From Steromphala cineraria (lineage: Eukaryota; Mollusca; Gastropoda; Trochida; Trochidae): a stretch of 64,000 nucleotides of DNA. Positions 1 to 14,148 of this stretch are shown here, piece by piece. Position 1 is the first letter of the stretch; every line of letters starts with the position of its first letter. Position numbers and translations under genes: made by a program. The DNA lies in contig OU744728.1 of the NCBI GenBank assembly GCA_916613615.1, positions 36,354,450 through 36,418,449 of the forward strand. The letters run 5' to 3'. Under the pieces are notes generated by a model. It saw only the letters and a list, made by a program, of their open reading frames with translations. It was not told the DNA's origin and ran no database searches.

Positions 1-3000
1 AAACAGTATGAAACCACCAGCTCACCGGTTGTAAATGTTTAATTGCAGGCAACAAGATTTTCCCATTGGATTCTCGATTCAATTTTGAACAATCAATCAT
101 TAACCAACATGACAAAAACAGATTCTATCTTTGATCAAAAGGCTTAACTGCGAGGCTGATATGGAGCGCATTTCAAAAGGAATGATCAGCATTTCAAGGA
201 ATAATTGCTGTGGCAGTTTCATGAATAATTGATTCACGCTTTAAGGATTTGGATGCAGCTTTAATGCTTCCTATCAAAGTTAAAGCCTAATGGCATTTAA
301 CTGTCGGGAAAAACTGATTTGCTGAATACTTTTGACATCCAAGTTCTAAAGTAATGCTTTGCAGTTCAGGAATGTTAGAATCGAAGTCGTTGAAAAGCAA
401 TGAAAAGACACGAAAAGGGATATGTTTTTATTTGCCTCACACTAATGTTATTATATGACAAAACTTTTAATTAATTAAAGATGTTTTACAAAAAAGCCCA
501 TTTTATTGATAGTTCAAGTTACAATTTTGTCCTTATTTAACATTACAGGAGGGTTGATTGATTTACTCTGCAAATTAACATTCACACGAAAATGCTTCTG
601 CCACATTTCGTTCCTAAACCAGGCTAAGACTAACTCCGTTTAACTAATCGAAAAGTACAAATTGTTTGTACCTGGCCACACACAAATTACACTTTCTGAT
701 TTATGGCTATCAATTTTATTACAGGAAAATGTTATTAAGAAAAAAGAATAAAATATGTATTTAGTTACTGACACGATTACTCAAACCACAATTTAAAAAT
801 CAAATAAGAGTTTGTGTTCGATCGATAGTAAATCAATACTGGAATTTGAAAACCAATTCATTATCTTTATTAGAGACGCATATGTACTTTCAGAACCTTT
901 TTAAAATTTCGTCGGTGCGATCATAAGAATTAGAACACAAAAAGATCATATTCCTTTTCATTTGAAGTTTAAGCATTGAGGAAAGAGGAGAGATGTCTCT
1001 CAATATAATCGAAACAAAGTTTGTTTTTGCTTGTATCTGGAATGTGTCTAAATAACATTAAAACGTCATATGAATTGACTACAGCGGAACAAACGGGATG
1101 CTTTTAAGTTCTGAAATCATAAATTTGATAAATGATTGAGATGTTAAAAATTGAGTTCTTCAAATGTAAGGAAACAGAGATCTTACCAAATTTCACAGAA
1201 ATACATATATATATTTAAGTATCATCTTTCCATATCTTAAACAGTACATTATAAATAAGTATGCTTAATCTCAAAGCACATTGTGCGATACCGTCGTTAT
1301 TGTTGATATTGATTCAGCCTTTCTGTAAAGAAAAACATTTCTCCCTACGAAATATAGATCAGCTTAAGAGAAGTCACTAGCTGTGAAAAGACTCAGGAAA
1401 TAACACATTCTCTTTCAAGGTAAAAAATCCATACATGTTATATCCGACTCCTCTAAGACAGATGTGATTTATTCATTCAGATTAGTTCCAATACAAGGAA
1501 TCTTCTCGAAATAAAAAGCCTGTTAAGAAGCCAGACAAATTCAAGTGCAAGAAACCTGCGCATTTGTGAATTTAAAAAAAAAGTGTTGTCTTCTTATGAT
1601 AAAACTAGATTTATATAAATTCAGGTTTATTTGTCGATAGATTCAAGGTGTTTTCGTCAATCATATTTAAAAAATGGAATGTTGATTCATATTAGGTCTT
1701 CATATGCATAAATGATATTTACTTCTATAGCTATTTAGCGTTACATTGTTTTTAGCAGTTATCCATTAAGACATTGTTTGATGATGCATATGTATAATGT
1801 GAAATGATAATATAGTTTTCATTGTTCACAAAAGAAAGTAATACTTTAAATCACATTAATCATGCTAAACATCACTATCGAAATCAAATTGGATTAAACA
1901 TTTCCACTGCAACTTATTAAAATACTTTCATAAATCACTTTTGTTCATATTCTCTTTAACTTATTCTGAATCTGCTACATTTAATACGATTAGGAGAAAA
2001 CATCATAACATGATGCTGCCTTTAATTGGAAGTGTAAACATTGACCCGGGGCGAAAGAACGAAAATTGATTCAAGGGAGACTGGATCTGGAACGTCACTT
2101 AATACTTGGTTAAATAGTTTTAGCATCTCGAATGATTTCTTTCCATGTTAAGAATGAAAAGTGTTGATTTGACCGACAAGCAAGGTTTTGTTTTGAAGAT
2201 GAGAAGATTCTTAACACCGTTGGTTGATTTTTTAGAATAAAATGATGGTGAACAATAACATGCTTTGCAGTTCACAAATGTTTAAGTTGATTTCATTTGA
2301 TCTTTTAAAAACAATTATGTAAAGAAGCCGATTGTGGATCGAACTATCAATTCAATCAAAATTCTAATACTTGTAGAATTGTTCAAACCTCACAGAAAAT
2401 ATGTGCTTTAACTTTCATTTTAAAACATTCATAGGGATTGGCAAATGGAGGTTTATAAAAATCAGGAACGTGTTGTCAATGTTTGAAGGTTTTGCATGTC
2501 AATAAATACTTGAATGCGGTTTTGTAGCATTTGTTGGAAACTGAAATGCACCAAATCAAAGCTTAGGCCGTAAACTATTTGTGAATAGACTGACAGGCGA
2601 GATTGTTTCCTTGAATACTAATTAGGTCCCTAGACATCTCATACCATACAATTCAGCTTACTGCTACTGATTATCACTTTTAAAGTTCTAACTGTTGTTG
2701 CTTGAATATTCAGTTTTAAGGTTTAACCATCAAATGAATGATGTTGTGATTTATATAGGAGCCTTAGTTCTAAACAACATCACAAACATGTCTATGCATA
2801 AATAAATCTTACATCTGTCGGAATCTAATATAATCCTATACCAGACTACATGCATACATGTACGTTTGTTTTATTTAAAAAATAAACTTATGAAAAATAT
2901 ATCTTTTTAAGTGTAAATTATTTTCAACTAATCTCAAGTAACAAATAATATTTACCTGGCCTTCATAGATTTTCACCTGGTTTTTTCTCACTGTTAACTT

Positions 3001-3156
3001 CTTGTTGGTTAAAACATTTAGAAATTTCAATCATTATTACAACATATGAAATGCCACCATCTCTGAGGCACTAACAAGTTTCCCTTTCAGACAGAGTGAT
3101 TATTCTAAAACAAATCCATTACATGTCAAGCTGACACAACTTCAATATATCAACTA

Positions 3157-3164
3157 TGACGTCA
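3157..3164. promoter_or_regulatory. CRE-like palindrome TGACGTCA conserved in three units
   Basis: A perfect TGACGTCA occurs at the same phase in A (3157), C (27349) and D (47291). B has lost it (TTACTTCATC). It is the consensus for CREB/ATF proteins. With the general similarity of the units, conservation here is not strong evidence of function. Confidence 0.3.
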
Positions 3165-6100
3165 TCAAAGTACTAATCTGTATCAATCATTCTTAAAATG
3201 TGTATGTATAACAATCTGTGCAGTTAATATATTTGTTTATCTAATGTTGGCCTAATGCCAGTAGATCATTGCCATATGTCAATAAAACATGGTTATTTAA
3301 ACACACCAAAGGCTACATCTTTCCAGAAAAAAATTATGTTGTAGCAAGTACAAGTACTGTATATGTTTAATTGTACTAACATAAAACTGGAAAAATTCTA
3401 TAAGAAATACATTTCCACACTGTTTGTCTGAATTGAATTAATGTGAGGTTAAGGTTTTTGAGTTTGATTAAGCTCTTGAAACAAATAGATGTATGAACTT
3501 CTGATAATCATCCATGCTATAAGGTTCAGATCACCTCACTTTTAAGGTGTAGTTACGAAAAACGAAACAATTTGTTTACGTTTTAAATGATTAAATGTAC
3601 TCTCATTGGCCCAATTGAATGCCGAAATGTTCAAAAACAATACCCACATTTTTGCAAATAAGAACGGAATAACTTTGAAAACCACTATTGTTTTTTTAAA
3701 AATAAATTTGAATACAAGATGATGAATGAGACTTTAAACACTGAATTGCAAAGACGATTTATCACAAGCCATGCCCCCCTGTGCTTCTGACACACATGTT
3801 TAAGGACGATACAGAAAGTCGATATCATTTATATTTAGTGAACTGCACAACTGACAGCTTGATAGTTTCTTGTCAGACAATGACTTGAATCATTTCCGTG
3901 ATTCAGTAACATCAATGAAACTTTCAACATTTTTTTGACAAATGCTTACAGTGGCAATGTTTGTCACATTCAGATTTTCTGTATTTAGTATTGTTATAAA
4001 ACATATATTTTCACCTTTTAAGGAGGCATATTCTCAAATGTTCACTTATACTTGTACATTAATGCTAAATGTATTAGTTTGATAGTTTCAAAAAACTCAT
4101 AACACAAAACAATCATCCATAGTCAGAGAACAAATGATAATGATTCACATAAATTCTGTTAGCGGCCATTTTTGTTTGAACCCGTTAATTCAATTCTTGT
4201 AAGAAAAAAAACGCATTTCTGAACTTTACATTATACATTTAATTTGTTACTTCATTTAGCTTAAATACATTCACTTTCAACTGCAACCATTTATTTTCAT
4301 TTTCCTGACATCACCTTGTAATCCCCCTGAAAATGTGCTACTGCCCCTTTAGGCACTTGAGATTATTTAGTTTGACATTTATTTCCACACACGATAATAA
4401 TGAAAACGATAAGGGAAATTGTTTAAAGCTTAAATGTATAGTACAATGTGTAATGAAGTTCTGCTGGAAAGAGTTTAAAGGAATATTGGATCTGACATTT
4501 CAATGAATAATTGATTTAGGTTTTAGGGTTTTGTTGGCATCTGGAGTGTGTTCTGTCTATCTAGGTTAAACCTTAACAAATTTAAATTGAATGACGTACT
4601 TAAGCAGTTTGATACGGTTTGGAAAATTTAAATAAAAAAAACTGTTTAATTGATTGTTGTTGTATTAAACTGCACTTTAACATTGGAATTAAAGTCTTGC
4701 GAACATGATATGATAAATTGAAATAAAATTGAGCCAACAACATCTTTTCAAAATAGCAGTATGGAAAAGTTAACCATGATTATTAATGGCAGTGCTTGCA
4801 TGCTTGATTTCTTAATCCTTTTACCAAACTTTAGAAGTAACTTTAGAAGTATCAAAATGCTGAAGGTGATATTAAGGAGAAATGAAGTTTGTGACCTTAT
4901 ATTTCTTTCAAGGTTCAATTAAAAACCTTTTTCTTATTTCTAAATATTATTACAAACATCAAATGCTAAAAAAGCCCAACAAACGAATTTCCATTTTTGT
5001 CAGATAATTTAGTTTTACACTCGCTGTTTCCTTCTTTTTCGTACCCTATGTCTGGGCTGAAACAAGTCAGGCTGACACAGTTTAGATATGTCAGTATGTT
5101 GTCGTCGGTGTTCATCTTTAGTAATCACTTTCTACACGTTTACTTGCAATTGATTTGTCTGTCCAATTATAAACCAGTTGGTCAGTACTTAATGTTACTT
5201 CAATCTTTATGCAATGACTCATTATATCACATGCAGTAACATGAAATATGAATTTGTGAATGATTATACCCTTCCAACTTATGGCATGATTGTTGTTGCA
5301 GAGTTCAGTTGTCACATCAAAAGACTATAGACAATAAATTTTGTTGTTGATATCTTTTATTCATTTCAAAGATTAATAATTGTTTTTCATACATTCAAAT
5401 CAGGTATGATCACTCACCATTTGATAAGTTTTATATGCAGATAATATGGTACATAGACTTGGTGCATTTTGCTTATTTAACAGGGTTTGCTTACATTTTG
5501 TCATGAAACAAAATATTAATCTTGATACATAGCTATTTAACACCACAGAAACATTTTCTGTTCGAAAACGTTGTATTTGATGTTTTATAGGTTTTGTTGT
5601 TGATTTATGTTCAAGCTTCATATTGTCTTTTTAAGTTTCAAGTTCAATAGATAATGGTTATATTTGGATGTTGGCTCATTGATGCGTTCTGTTCATTCAG
5701 ATAAATCAGAACTGTTTCTTTGTTGCTTGTTATTGATTTGTTGACGGATGATTAAGTGTGTCTGTTTTGAGGAAATGGTTTTAAGCTTATTCATCACTGT
5801 ATCCATGTAATTCATTTGGACAATATTTTATCAGGAAGGAGATTTAGTTGTTATCTGAAGTTTGACTTTGAGAATTTATTCTGCATTTTGACACCTATGA
5901 ATTATGCCATTATTATCCTTTTTTACATATTTTCAAAACGCTGTTAGAATCTGGAGTTCTTACTTCATGCCAAAAATAATCAAGAGTAACCTTCTTATGC
6001 AATTTAAAATTTTAATAATTTTGTAGTTCTCTATGATATTTACGATAATATCACACTTTTTAGGATACTATTTTGATAATTTAAAACTTCAAAATATAAC

Positions 6101-6575
6101 AATTTTACATGTAACCTTCTTGTACTGTGTATTATGTGTATACATAGAAATAAAAGAAAATAGGACTTGATGATTATGTGATTTTAATTGTGTAAGAATT
6201 AATTTTCAAAAAAGTACTTTGTTCATATTCTCAAAAATGAAAATAGAAAACAATTTCCTAGCTTAACGTTAGTTAAACTTGTTGATTTGTTTGATCTTCA
6301 AGAGCAAGAGCTTCATCATACATGTATATGTGACAAATTTATGGTAGCATTTATGATTTAAACTAGGGTATACTATTTCCAAGTAGTTATAGCGTAACAT
6401 TAATGAAATTTGTTGATTCGTTTGATCTTCAAGAGCAGGTCATTCATCATACATGTACATATGACAATAATATGGTAGCATTTATGATTAAAACTAGTTT
6501 TAAAAATGAACAGATAATATATCTTCACATTTGCATGACATGGAGAAGGAATATATAATTTATACCAGAAATATA

Positions 6576-7457
6576 CACAAAGAACTTAATTAAGCACCCC
6601 CACTTTTTCAAACAGAAAAACACTGCTGATAAAAAACAAAACAATTGTTCAGGCAAACAATACGGATTTTTTGAAAGAACGATCATCTAGCATTGTGGAA
6701 ACGAAATTTTGATTTGGTTTACGATTCACTGTCGATGAATAACTGGTTTTACAAAAACTTGGTAATTTTTAGTCAAAATCCAAGTTGCCTTAAAATTGAA
6801 AATGAAAGTCAATATTTTTTGCTGCAATGTATTATTATCATTCTCTTGAGTGATTTGAAGACTGTTACGTAAATAACCTCATAACAAAAGTCAATCGTTA
6901 AAGCAGTATGAACCTTCAAAATCACAAAATTATCAAATATCGAATTTAAAGAAAACTGCACAAAGACATTAATTGGCCAATGTAAAAGATAATGGCTTAT
7001 CTAAAGGAAGAAGAAATGTTTGATCAACAAGTTCAAATCAAGGAATCTCAAACTTACTCACAGATGTTACGTTTGTAGGCATTCTATCAATTTTTCATGA
7101 AAAAAGTCCTGAAAATTCAATGTCTTGCTAGCCTCTTATCATGCATGATAAACAAGGTTTTTGTATATGAATGTCAACTATGGATCCAAATTTTTATTTT
7201 TAATTCATAACATCCAAAGTTTAATGTGTAGTCTATCCCATATGACAATAGTTATATTTGGCCAAATTTCAGTAGTCTCACAGTTTTTCTAAAATTTTCG
7301 TTATTTTTGCACATTAGCGATTTTTAGTTTATTAAATAGTCAATGAAAAAGCAATTGTTATATCTGGAGTGCTCAATACATCAAATTAATCCAAATAGTT
7401 CAAGAGCACCAAAATTCATTTTACAAAATAGGGGGCTGCTTAATTAAGTTCTTTGTG
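6576..7457. mobile_element. Non-autonomous TIR element (MITE), TATA-flanked, 882 bp
   Basis: The ends are inverted repeats: CACAAAGAACTTAATTAAGC at 6576-6595 and its reverse complement at 7438-7457. Imperfect similarity continues inward to a C-rich/G-rich stretch (CACCCCC on one side, GGGGGCTG on the other). TATA lies on both sides (6572-6575 and 7458-7461), so the target duplication is TA or TATA. Units C (30219) and D (50290) have the uninterrupted sequence (CCAGACATACATTTG), which is the empty site and shows that this is an insertion. There is no coding frame of note inside. A TA-type target and short TIRs are typical of Tc1/mariner-derived MITEs. The family assignment is inference because no transposase is present. 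Confidence 0.85.
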
Positions 7458-7696
7458 TATACATTTGTACTCTCATATCATTGTGAAATGATAAAATTTA
7501 TACCACTGTGACTACATTAGATCAATGTAGTGATGTTTCCATAACGGAAAATATGTTTAGATGTACCTTGGTAATTACAAAGTTGTTTTCATTATCTTAT
7601 GGGCTAGAACAAAATGATACCTCATTATTTGCGTTAGCTATAGGTATATAGCTATAACTATCTTGTATTATCAAGAACTTACGATAGTGGATTATC

Positions 7697-8796
7697 AGTC
7701 TATTCTCACAGACACACTATTGATTTTTCTAAATCTTCGTTTCCTCCCCTGTTCCCAATGATGACAGACTTCAAGCAAGTGAAGATTATGTGGCTTAGGT
7801 TTGTCAAATCGTCGTCTAAGCTATAAATCACAGATCCACCGAATCATCCTATTTCAGTTGGAAGTTATCCATCAGAAAGAGGATTACATCGCTGCTTTTG
7901 AGTTTCCAAAGTCATTCTGTCTCAAGGTTTCAAAGTATTTAATGTAATCCTTGATTTCTTATTTTAAAAATTCACGTTTTTGGCAACTGAAACGTGGGCT
8001 GCCTGCCTTTTTACATGGACACTGCCTTTAAGATGGATATTTTAAAAGTTTCTTTTGCAACTCTTCCGAACTCTCAATATTCAAATTGACAGAAGGTTTT
8101 AATTTTAAGATTTCTGTGTTAGATTTTCCGTACTGGCATCTTAAATATAACCTTTTCCTTTAATTTAAGGGGTTAGGTTTTAGAAGCGTTGGATGAATAA
8201 AAAAAAACGGTGTACAAATTAAATACTTGAGTTAACTTGAACCAGTCCAATTGTTTCTTTGCAAAAGTCTTACATGTATATCATATCATGTAACTTAAAT
8301 ATGATTTAACCTGAAAGAATTGTTCTAATTTTCAGGAAAATAATCACTCAATATCATGATGAAGATATGTTTATACCTCGTCCAACTGAGATTGTTGCGA
8401 TATTGAAATTGGCGCTTTCCATCTCCACTGGATTATTGTATGAAATTGTAAGGTGGCAATTTACTTCAGCAGAATTGGGAGGAACCAATGTCTTGGTTAC
8501 TTTTTCAAAATATTCCACTTGTGGGTGATATAGACAATTCTGTCTGCTTTTTTCATTTGAAGCTTAGGGTTATTTCATGTTACACGACGAAATCGAAAAT
8601 ATGGCAAACCTTCACAATTGTGAGTATTCAGTCTATCATGGCAGACATTTTCATGATTCTCCTAATCCTCAGTTTCCTACTTTGTTCCAACCGCTGACGG
8701 ACGTAAAGCAAATGAAGATTATGTGTGTCTTATGTGTGTCAAGTCATTGTCTAATTACAAATCACAAATCCATCCAATCATCCAATTTAAAAGAGT
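7697..8796 (+). repeat. Pair of diverged subrepeats inside the unit
   Basis: Two stretches about 933 bases apart (7697-7862 and 8627-8796) are related. Both contain CAGTCTAT, a CTCAGTTTCCT/CGTTTCCTCC block, then GAAGATTATGTG, then a GTCTAA(T/G)..ATAAATCACA/ACAAATCACA stretch ending CATCCAATCATCC or CACCGAATCATCC. The same pair exists in C (around 30512 and 31934) and D. It therefore predates the tandem amplification. The unit seems to have been built in part from older, shorter repeats. A related GTTTCCTTC..GTCTGGGCTG block at about 5027-5110 may be a third, more distant copy. Confidence 0.6.
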
Positions 8797-9940
8797 TTTG
8801 GAAAGATAGCTTTCCAAACAAATATCATTAATTTGGAAATGTAAACAATCCTTAAAATATATACAATTTTGTAACTGAACCTCACATTTTTTAAAAAGAA
8901 ATTTGATAATTGAATCTATTTTATTTGGACTAGTATCTTTACAGATTTTCTGTGTATTTATTCAAAAACACACTAATTAGAGACGATGTGACATGGGAGA
9001 AATGATACAAAATCGATTAACAAACAATATGCTTTCAAGCAAGTGTTCTCATTTGATGAATCGTTATACAAAGAGAAAACTTTGGAACTTATAAACTTTT
9101 AAAAGTTTAAACCCAAATCATTCTAAATCAGAGTTGTTTATTTTGAATTTGATAAAAACATGAGATATCAATTCTTCCTTTTGGTGAGAAAAGATGCCCA
9201 CAAGTACCGCCATAATGATGTTGGATCGAATTTCATTTGCAGCTGTGGAGAAATGATCCATCAATAAAGGCATGGTAATGTAAAAATGGTTTCACTTAAT
9301 GTTTGTACAATTTCTTAATGTTTGAATCGCTTTTTGAGGAATGTATACACGGAATGTAGAAATAATGAGTGATTAGTACAGGGACCATAATAAAACACAA
9401 AATATGAGTACAGTAACATATAATAACACAAAACTTTATCCCTGTTGAACGACGCAATACAAAGCCATGCATGGTGGTATCATTATCGAATTTATATTAA
9501 ATAATTAAAATGTATCATTATCAAATCAACCATCGGACATCAAGAACCCATTAAAGTAACATTAAAATCCCCGAGTAGCCCATTCAGTTAACACTTTCAT
9601 AACATGTATATTGAATGATGTAACTTATCCTCATATCGGCAAATCTTTGGATGATATCAGCAAAAGTTTGCTTTGACACAAATCTTTTTTGACATAATGA
9701 GCTTTGTCAGATGCATTATCACTTATAAGACAAGCCATAAAAGAGTTAAATAGGATCAGGTTATTTAAACTGTTGGTGTTGCTCTAGAAACAATGATTAC
9801 ACAAAAACTCTGTGGGTGTTATTTCACTAAAAGCTATTGACTTTTTTCATTGATAAATGTTGATTATCCTTCAACACCTTTACATGATGGTGCTGAATTT
9901 GATACTATTACTTTTAGTACTTGTTGAATGGAGTTTTCAA

Positions 9941-9987
9941 ATCATCATCCTTCTCCTCCTCCTCCCCCTCATCATAATCATCATCAC
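9941..9987. repeat. Imperfect TCC/ATC triplet tract, unit A copy
   Basis: This is an interrupted run of TCC followed by ATC triplets. It lies at the same phase as 33180-33222 in C and 55479-55576 in D, where the tract has changed length and motif. It is not a repeat of coding origin: the leucine/isoleucine-rich small frame across it is simply a translation of the tract. Confidence 0.85.
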
Positions 9988-12569
9988 ATTCAAGTATGAT
10001 ATTGAGTTCATAAAACGCATCTTCACATTTCCAGAGTCAAACACTATAAAAAAACTTTCTTAATGATTTAAATCACTCTGTAGTATCCACTTCTTGCAAA
10101 CAACTATGATTTCTTTCAGACTACTTGTTATGTAGCAGACATTAATAGTATTAACATGTAAATCCGAGAATCAGCCTTAACAAGGTTTTGTTCTTTATGT
10201 TAATTAATGGGGTCAAATGTGTCAAACTAACTAAATAATCTAAATTATGAATACATTTCAAGACCTTGAGATTAGACTTAACGCTCAAATACACTCTAGT
10301 GAGTTAACACAGAGAATGAATGACTAGATTAGGTATGGATTTATTTGTGAACATTTCCTGTAAGTGGCAATGAGAAAAGCCAGATGCTTCTAATGAATGA
10401 ACATGAGCTGTCCTCGGTGGATTTATGTTGTGTGGCTCCTGAAGCTTTTTGGATTTGTCGCTTTTATCATGTAAAGATGCATTTTACTACGTTTAACTAC
10501 TAATATTATATTGATTTATAGTTATGGATCTTTAGTCATCTATATGCATGATTTGAATTGTAAAATATTCATATAGCGTTTTTACATACTAAAATATAGC
10601 TTATTCAGTAATCATGATGCATGTTGGGATTGTTAAATCATGCAAGACATCAAGGCCACAAAATGTTTGTAAACAAACGTCCATTCGAACTACTTTAAAC
10701 GCTTAGCACATTTTAGGGGATACACATGTTTCTAATTCCATAACACTTCAATCCAGGTGCAATTATATTCTCTTACTTGACCTCAGTGTTTTTACTTTTT
10801 CTACGTGACACCTTGAAATATGACACCTTTCCTATATGGGCATGGGTAATCAGTTAAAGATGAGATGTTTCAGTCACTGAATATTATTTATTTAGCGTCA
10901 ACAATTGGCGCAATCTTAACAGAAACATTTACAAATAATATCACTGTGCAAAAAAGGATTGTTTTAATTATGTTCATAACTTGTTGTTAACTTTTAACTA
11001 TATTCACAAAGCCTTTTAAAGGCAGATGATCATTTTGAAATTTCTGAGCAATGAAAATAGCAATAACTTCAAAATTTTAAATATTAATTAAAAAACAAGA
11101 AACATGTTTACTTTGAAGACAGATGTATCAAGGCTGTATTTCATACGTTGATGTCTACGTTTAACAGTTCTAATGAATCTGAAAGGTAAGATTAGCTGTT
11201 TCCTAAATTGCCTCAAATCAGTTAGCTGCAAGGACATCTCTTAACGGTTCCACGATGATGGAGACTTTGATAATTTACATCCTCCTTCTCTATATCTGGC
11301 ATGTAGAGAATTCAGTATTGGAGTTCATCATGCAACAATACTGATGAAAGAGATAACCTAAATCCAACATCTCTCTCACTGTTAACTGCACATTGTAAGA
11401 TAGTCCTAGCCAATCCACATTATGACTGGGAGGGCAAATATGTAAATCGGGCAGGATATCAGAGGCAGTAGGACCAAACAGAGATGGATAATGTGACACT
11501 TTTGAGAAAAATTACTCTTGACTTCTTTGAGAGACATTATTACAACCTATGTGAATGCTCAGAAAAAGTTAACTTGATAGTGCAAAACGAAGTTGAACTT
11601 GACCCTATAATCATGATCATTATAACAAATAGTAAGTCACAGTCGACTCATGTTATTTGAGATAAACTCTACATATATAACTCAGAAACATTTCTTTTTG
11701 ACTTGGTTGGATGTTCTTTAAATCATCATCTTTCTTGTTGATGGTTGAACAAGTATACACTGCAATAATATCATGATATATCTTTTTGGTCGAGTTTTCA
11801 TGCTTGAGAGTCACTTTAACTACATACAAGTCACTATAGCAAACACACATTAAGCCAATAAATTCAATGGGGATGCTACAAGAATGTGTAATTTATCTGA
11901 AGTAGATTACCAAGATGTCTGACAGACACATACGATGTTGTAATTGATCTTTGGAGAATTAGATAAATTAAGAAATGGAGTAGATATTTTTTAGTTCCAT
12001 GCGATGTATCAATTATTATTAAATCAATAAAATTGTGAATAATTCTGTAGGTACAGTAGTTCATCAAATCATTCTGACAAGAACGTCTGTTTTTTTTCGT
12101 TTCAGATTTGCATTTAATTGGCTTTGGTAATCCCCTTCTAAAATGATAACTATGTTGCTCTTTCAGTAATCTATCGATTAAAATGACAACCATTAGTTTT
12201 GAAATGATTTGCATGGTTTTCTTTTTCTTTGGAATAATTTGAATACTTGCTATTTGGTGTATTAGAGCAGTCTTGTCATATATCAATTTTCGATCCGAGA
12301 TTATTACTAAGTTAATATTAAACATTAGATTGTTATATCTTTTCAGGCAACAAAACAACCTGGTGAATGTGAGTTAATAATGTAAATGCAGACATACTGT
12401 ATGACTTGATATTTTTCTTAATGCGTTTCAAATACCACATAAAGTAGATTCAAAATATCCACATACTCATTTGTTAACTCTGAATATATGATAACCAACA
12501 GTTTTATATCAAAATATAACAAAAACTTTATACCATAACATCATAACCCAGGAACAATATACTGCTTAA

Positions 12570-12640
12570 TATGCTTGGAAACGGTCTTAGGATTTTTACT
12601 GAAAAGTCGCTTCTGTCAAATTAAGAAGTAGACCATCCAT
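12570..12640 (+). repeat. Dispersed 70-bp module (AAACGG..AAGTCGCT)
   Basis: A short module of the form GGAAACGGT, then TTTTTACTGAAAAGTCGCT, then AAATTAAGAAGTAGA..ATCC. Related copies lie at 23752-23830, 60548-60608 and 62345-62413. The copy at 62345 sits at the same phase in unit E. The ones at 23752 and 60548 lie in other contexts and end with ATTATACAATAAAG, which makes the module look like the 3' tail of a dispersed repeat. The family is not recognised. Confidence 0.5.
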
Positions 12641-14112
12641 AGAAGTGCTATGTGGTCTCCTTATATCACCAACTTCTAGAATACCATTCAAACAGTTTAA
12701 CCCAGGAACTGCAAATAATATCAACTAATTTTTTTTTCTGTCTTCCGACAAGTTTTTAAGCTGAGTGACATACATCTTCATTGGAGATTTGTCTGCCCAC
12801 GCTCCAAATGCCGACTTCATACATGTACATATAATTCTATTTATCACTTTCACAATGAGTCGATGAAACAATTATACTCTTTTTTTTTTGTCTGAGAACA
12901 GTTCCCTGACATTGAAAGTGTGAACCAAATACTTTTGAGGATAATTACAATGATTGAATGAAGTGCATGCATATTTTGCAAAATATTTACCTACTTGCAG
13001 CATGCATACATTTTGCTTTCAACAACCTTCACACATTTGCAACATAGTTATCTTTTAGATTGCCTACAAATTGCCTAGATATTCTTGCAATCACAATAAG
13101 CATAGAATTTTCATAGTAATTTAAACAACTTAAACATAGATGACATAGAGTACAAACACTATAACAGTCAAAAGACTGTTAGTATGTTATCCAACTTTGA
13201 AATGGTATCATACCATGGAGTATCGTTATCACATATTCAATGATTTTGTTGATATTTTACAGATATTCAGCTGCTTACCAAGGGTTTGTTTAACTGCGAA
13301 TGATTTCCTTCGTAATGTCTTCATTTTTCAGTGTTTTGTATTGGTCACCATTTCATAACAAAAAATCTCATAGTCCGTAATTTTAGATCAATTTGTAACT
13401 TTATAATATTCACACTATATATTTAATATAGAATCTAGAAAAAAGGCATGCCCTATAAAATTCTGGCAAGAAATAATTCGATATGATAATTTCATTCAAG
13501 TAACATTTTCTAGACATAATGTTATGAAGTGGTTATTGTGCAACGGTTTTAACAGTATTTATATTCCATTCTTCAGGAATTGACAAACTTCAAACACAAA
13601 GTGTTGTCAATATAGTAAACGACAAGGAGACGACAGAATAAAGAAAACAATCAAATGAAGTAACAAAAATGAAAGTTAGATATAATATCAGATGCACTCA
13701 AACGTATTTATTTTCATCATATTTACAGAGGTCAGTAGATGTCTTAACCTAATTTGTCCTGTTTACAAGATTCTGAGAGCCTTTGATGGTTTGGTCTGAT
13801 TTACAAGATAATGTAATTATCCAGGAATGACCTACCAATCAAACAAATGGTCTCACAAACAGTACCTATCGATTTTCCAATGTCATTCTACAGGAACATG
13901 GTTAATATCTTTGAACAGGAGGAGATGAAAACGGATAAAGATAAAGTTCTTTATGCATCTCAACAGAACACACCATTGTAAAACCAATAAAAATGGGCTA
14001 GTTATTTACATGAATTGAAACAATGAAAATCAATTTTTGATGTCACTGATTGATGACACTGGAAATTTAGTCACTTTACAAAGAAGGAAAAATAACTCTG
14101 AGCACATGTCGC

Positions 14113-14148
14113 TGTTATGTTGGTTATGCTTGTTATGTTGGTTATGCT
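14113..14148 (+). repeat. 18-bp direct repeat, two copies
   Basis: TGTTATGTTGGTTATGCT occurs twice back to back. Units C (36153) and E (63856) have a single copy and then continue into a 600-base block that A lacks. The duplication lies at the breakpoint of the A deletion. Confidence 0.85.

Noticed and set aside
4997..5239. 80-codon frame with similar frames in C (29057-29317) and D (49148-49339)
   Set aside because: The similarity is explained by the overall similarity of the units. Start and end positions move between units, B breaks it, and there are no recognisable motifs.
9857..10063. Leucine/isoleucine-rich 68-codon frame that looks like a membrane segment, also at 33096-33287
   Set aside because: The hydrophobic run is the translation of the TCC/ATC triplet tract, which differs between units.
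11290..11499. 69-codon frame identical in A and C (34338-34547)
   Set aside because: The whole surrounding 2 kb is nearly identical between A and C, so identity is not codon-specific. The diverged unit E copy (about 58960-59180) does not keep the frame.
11876..12358. 160-codon open frame on the minus strand, the longest in the array units
   Set aside because: The near-identical unit C copy (35111-35371 and 34923-35114) is split by a one-base change in a T-run (eight T in A, seven in C). The residues are dominated by I, L, K and Y, as expected from AT-rich DNA, and no domain is visible.
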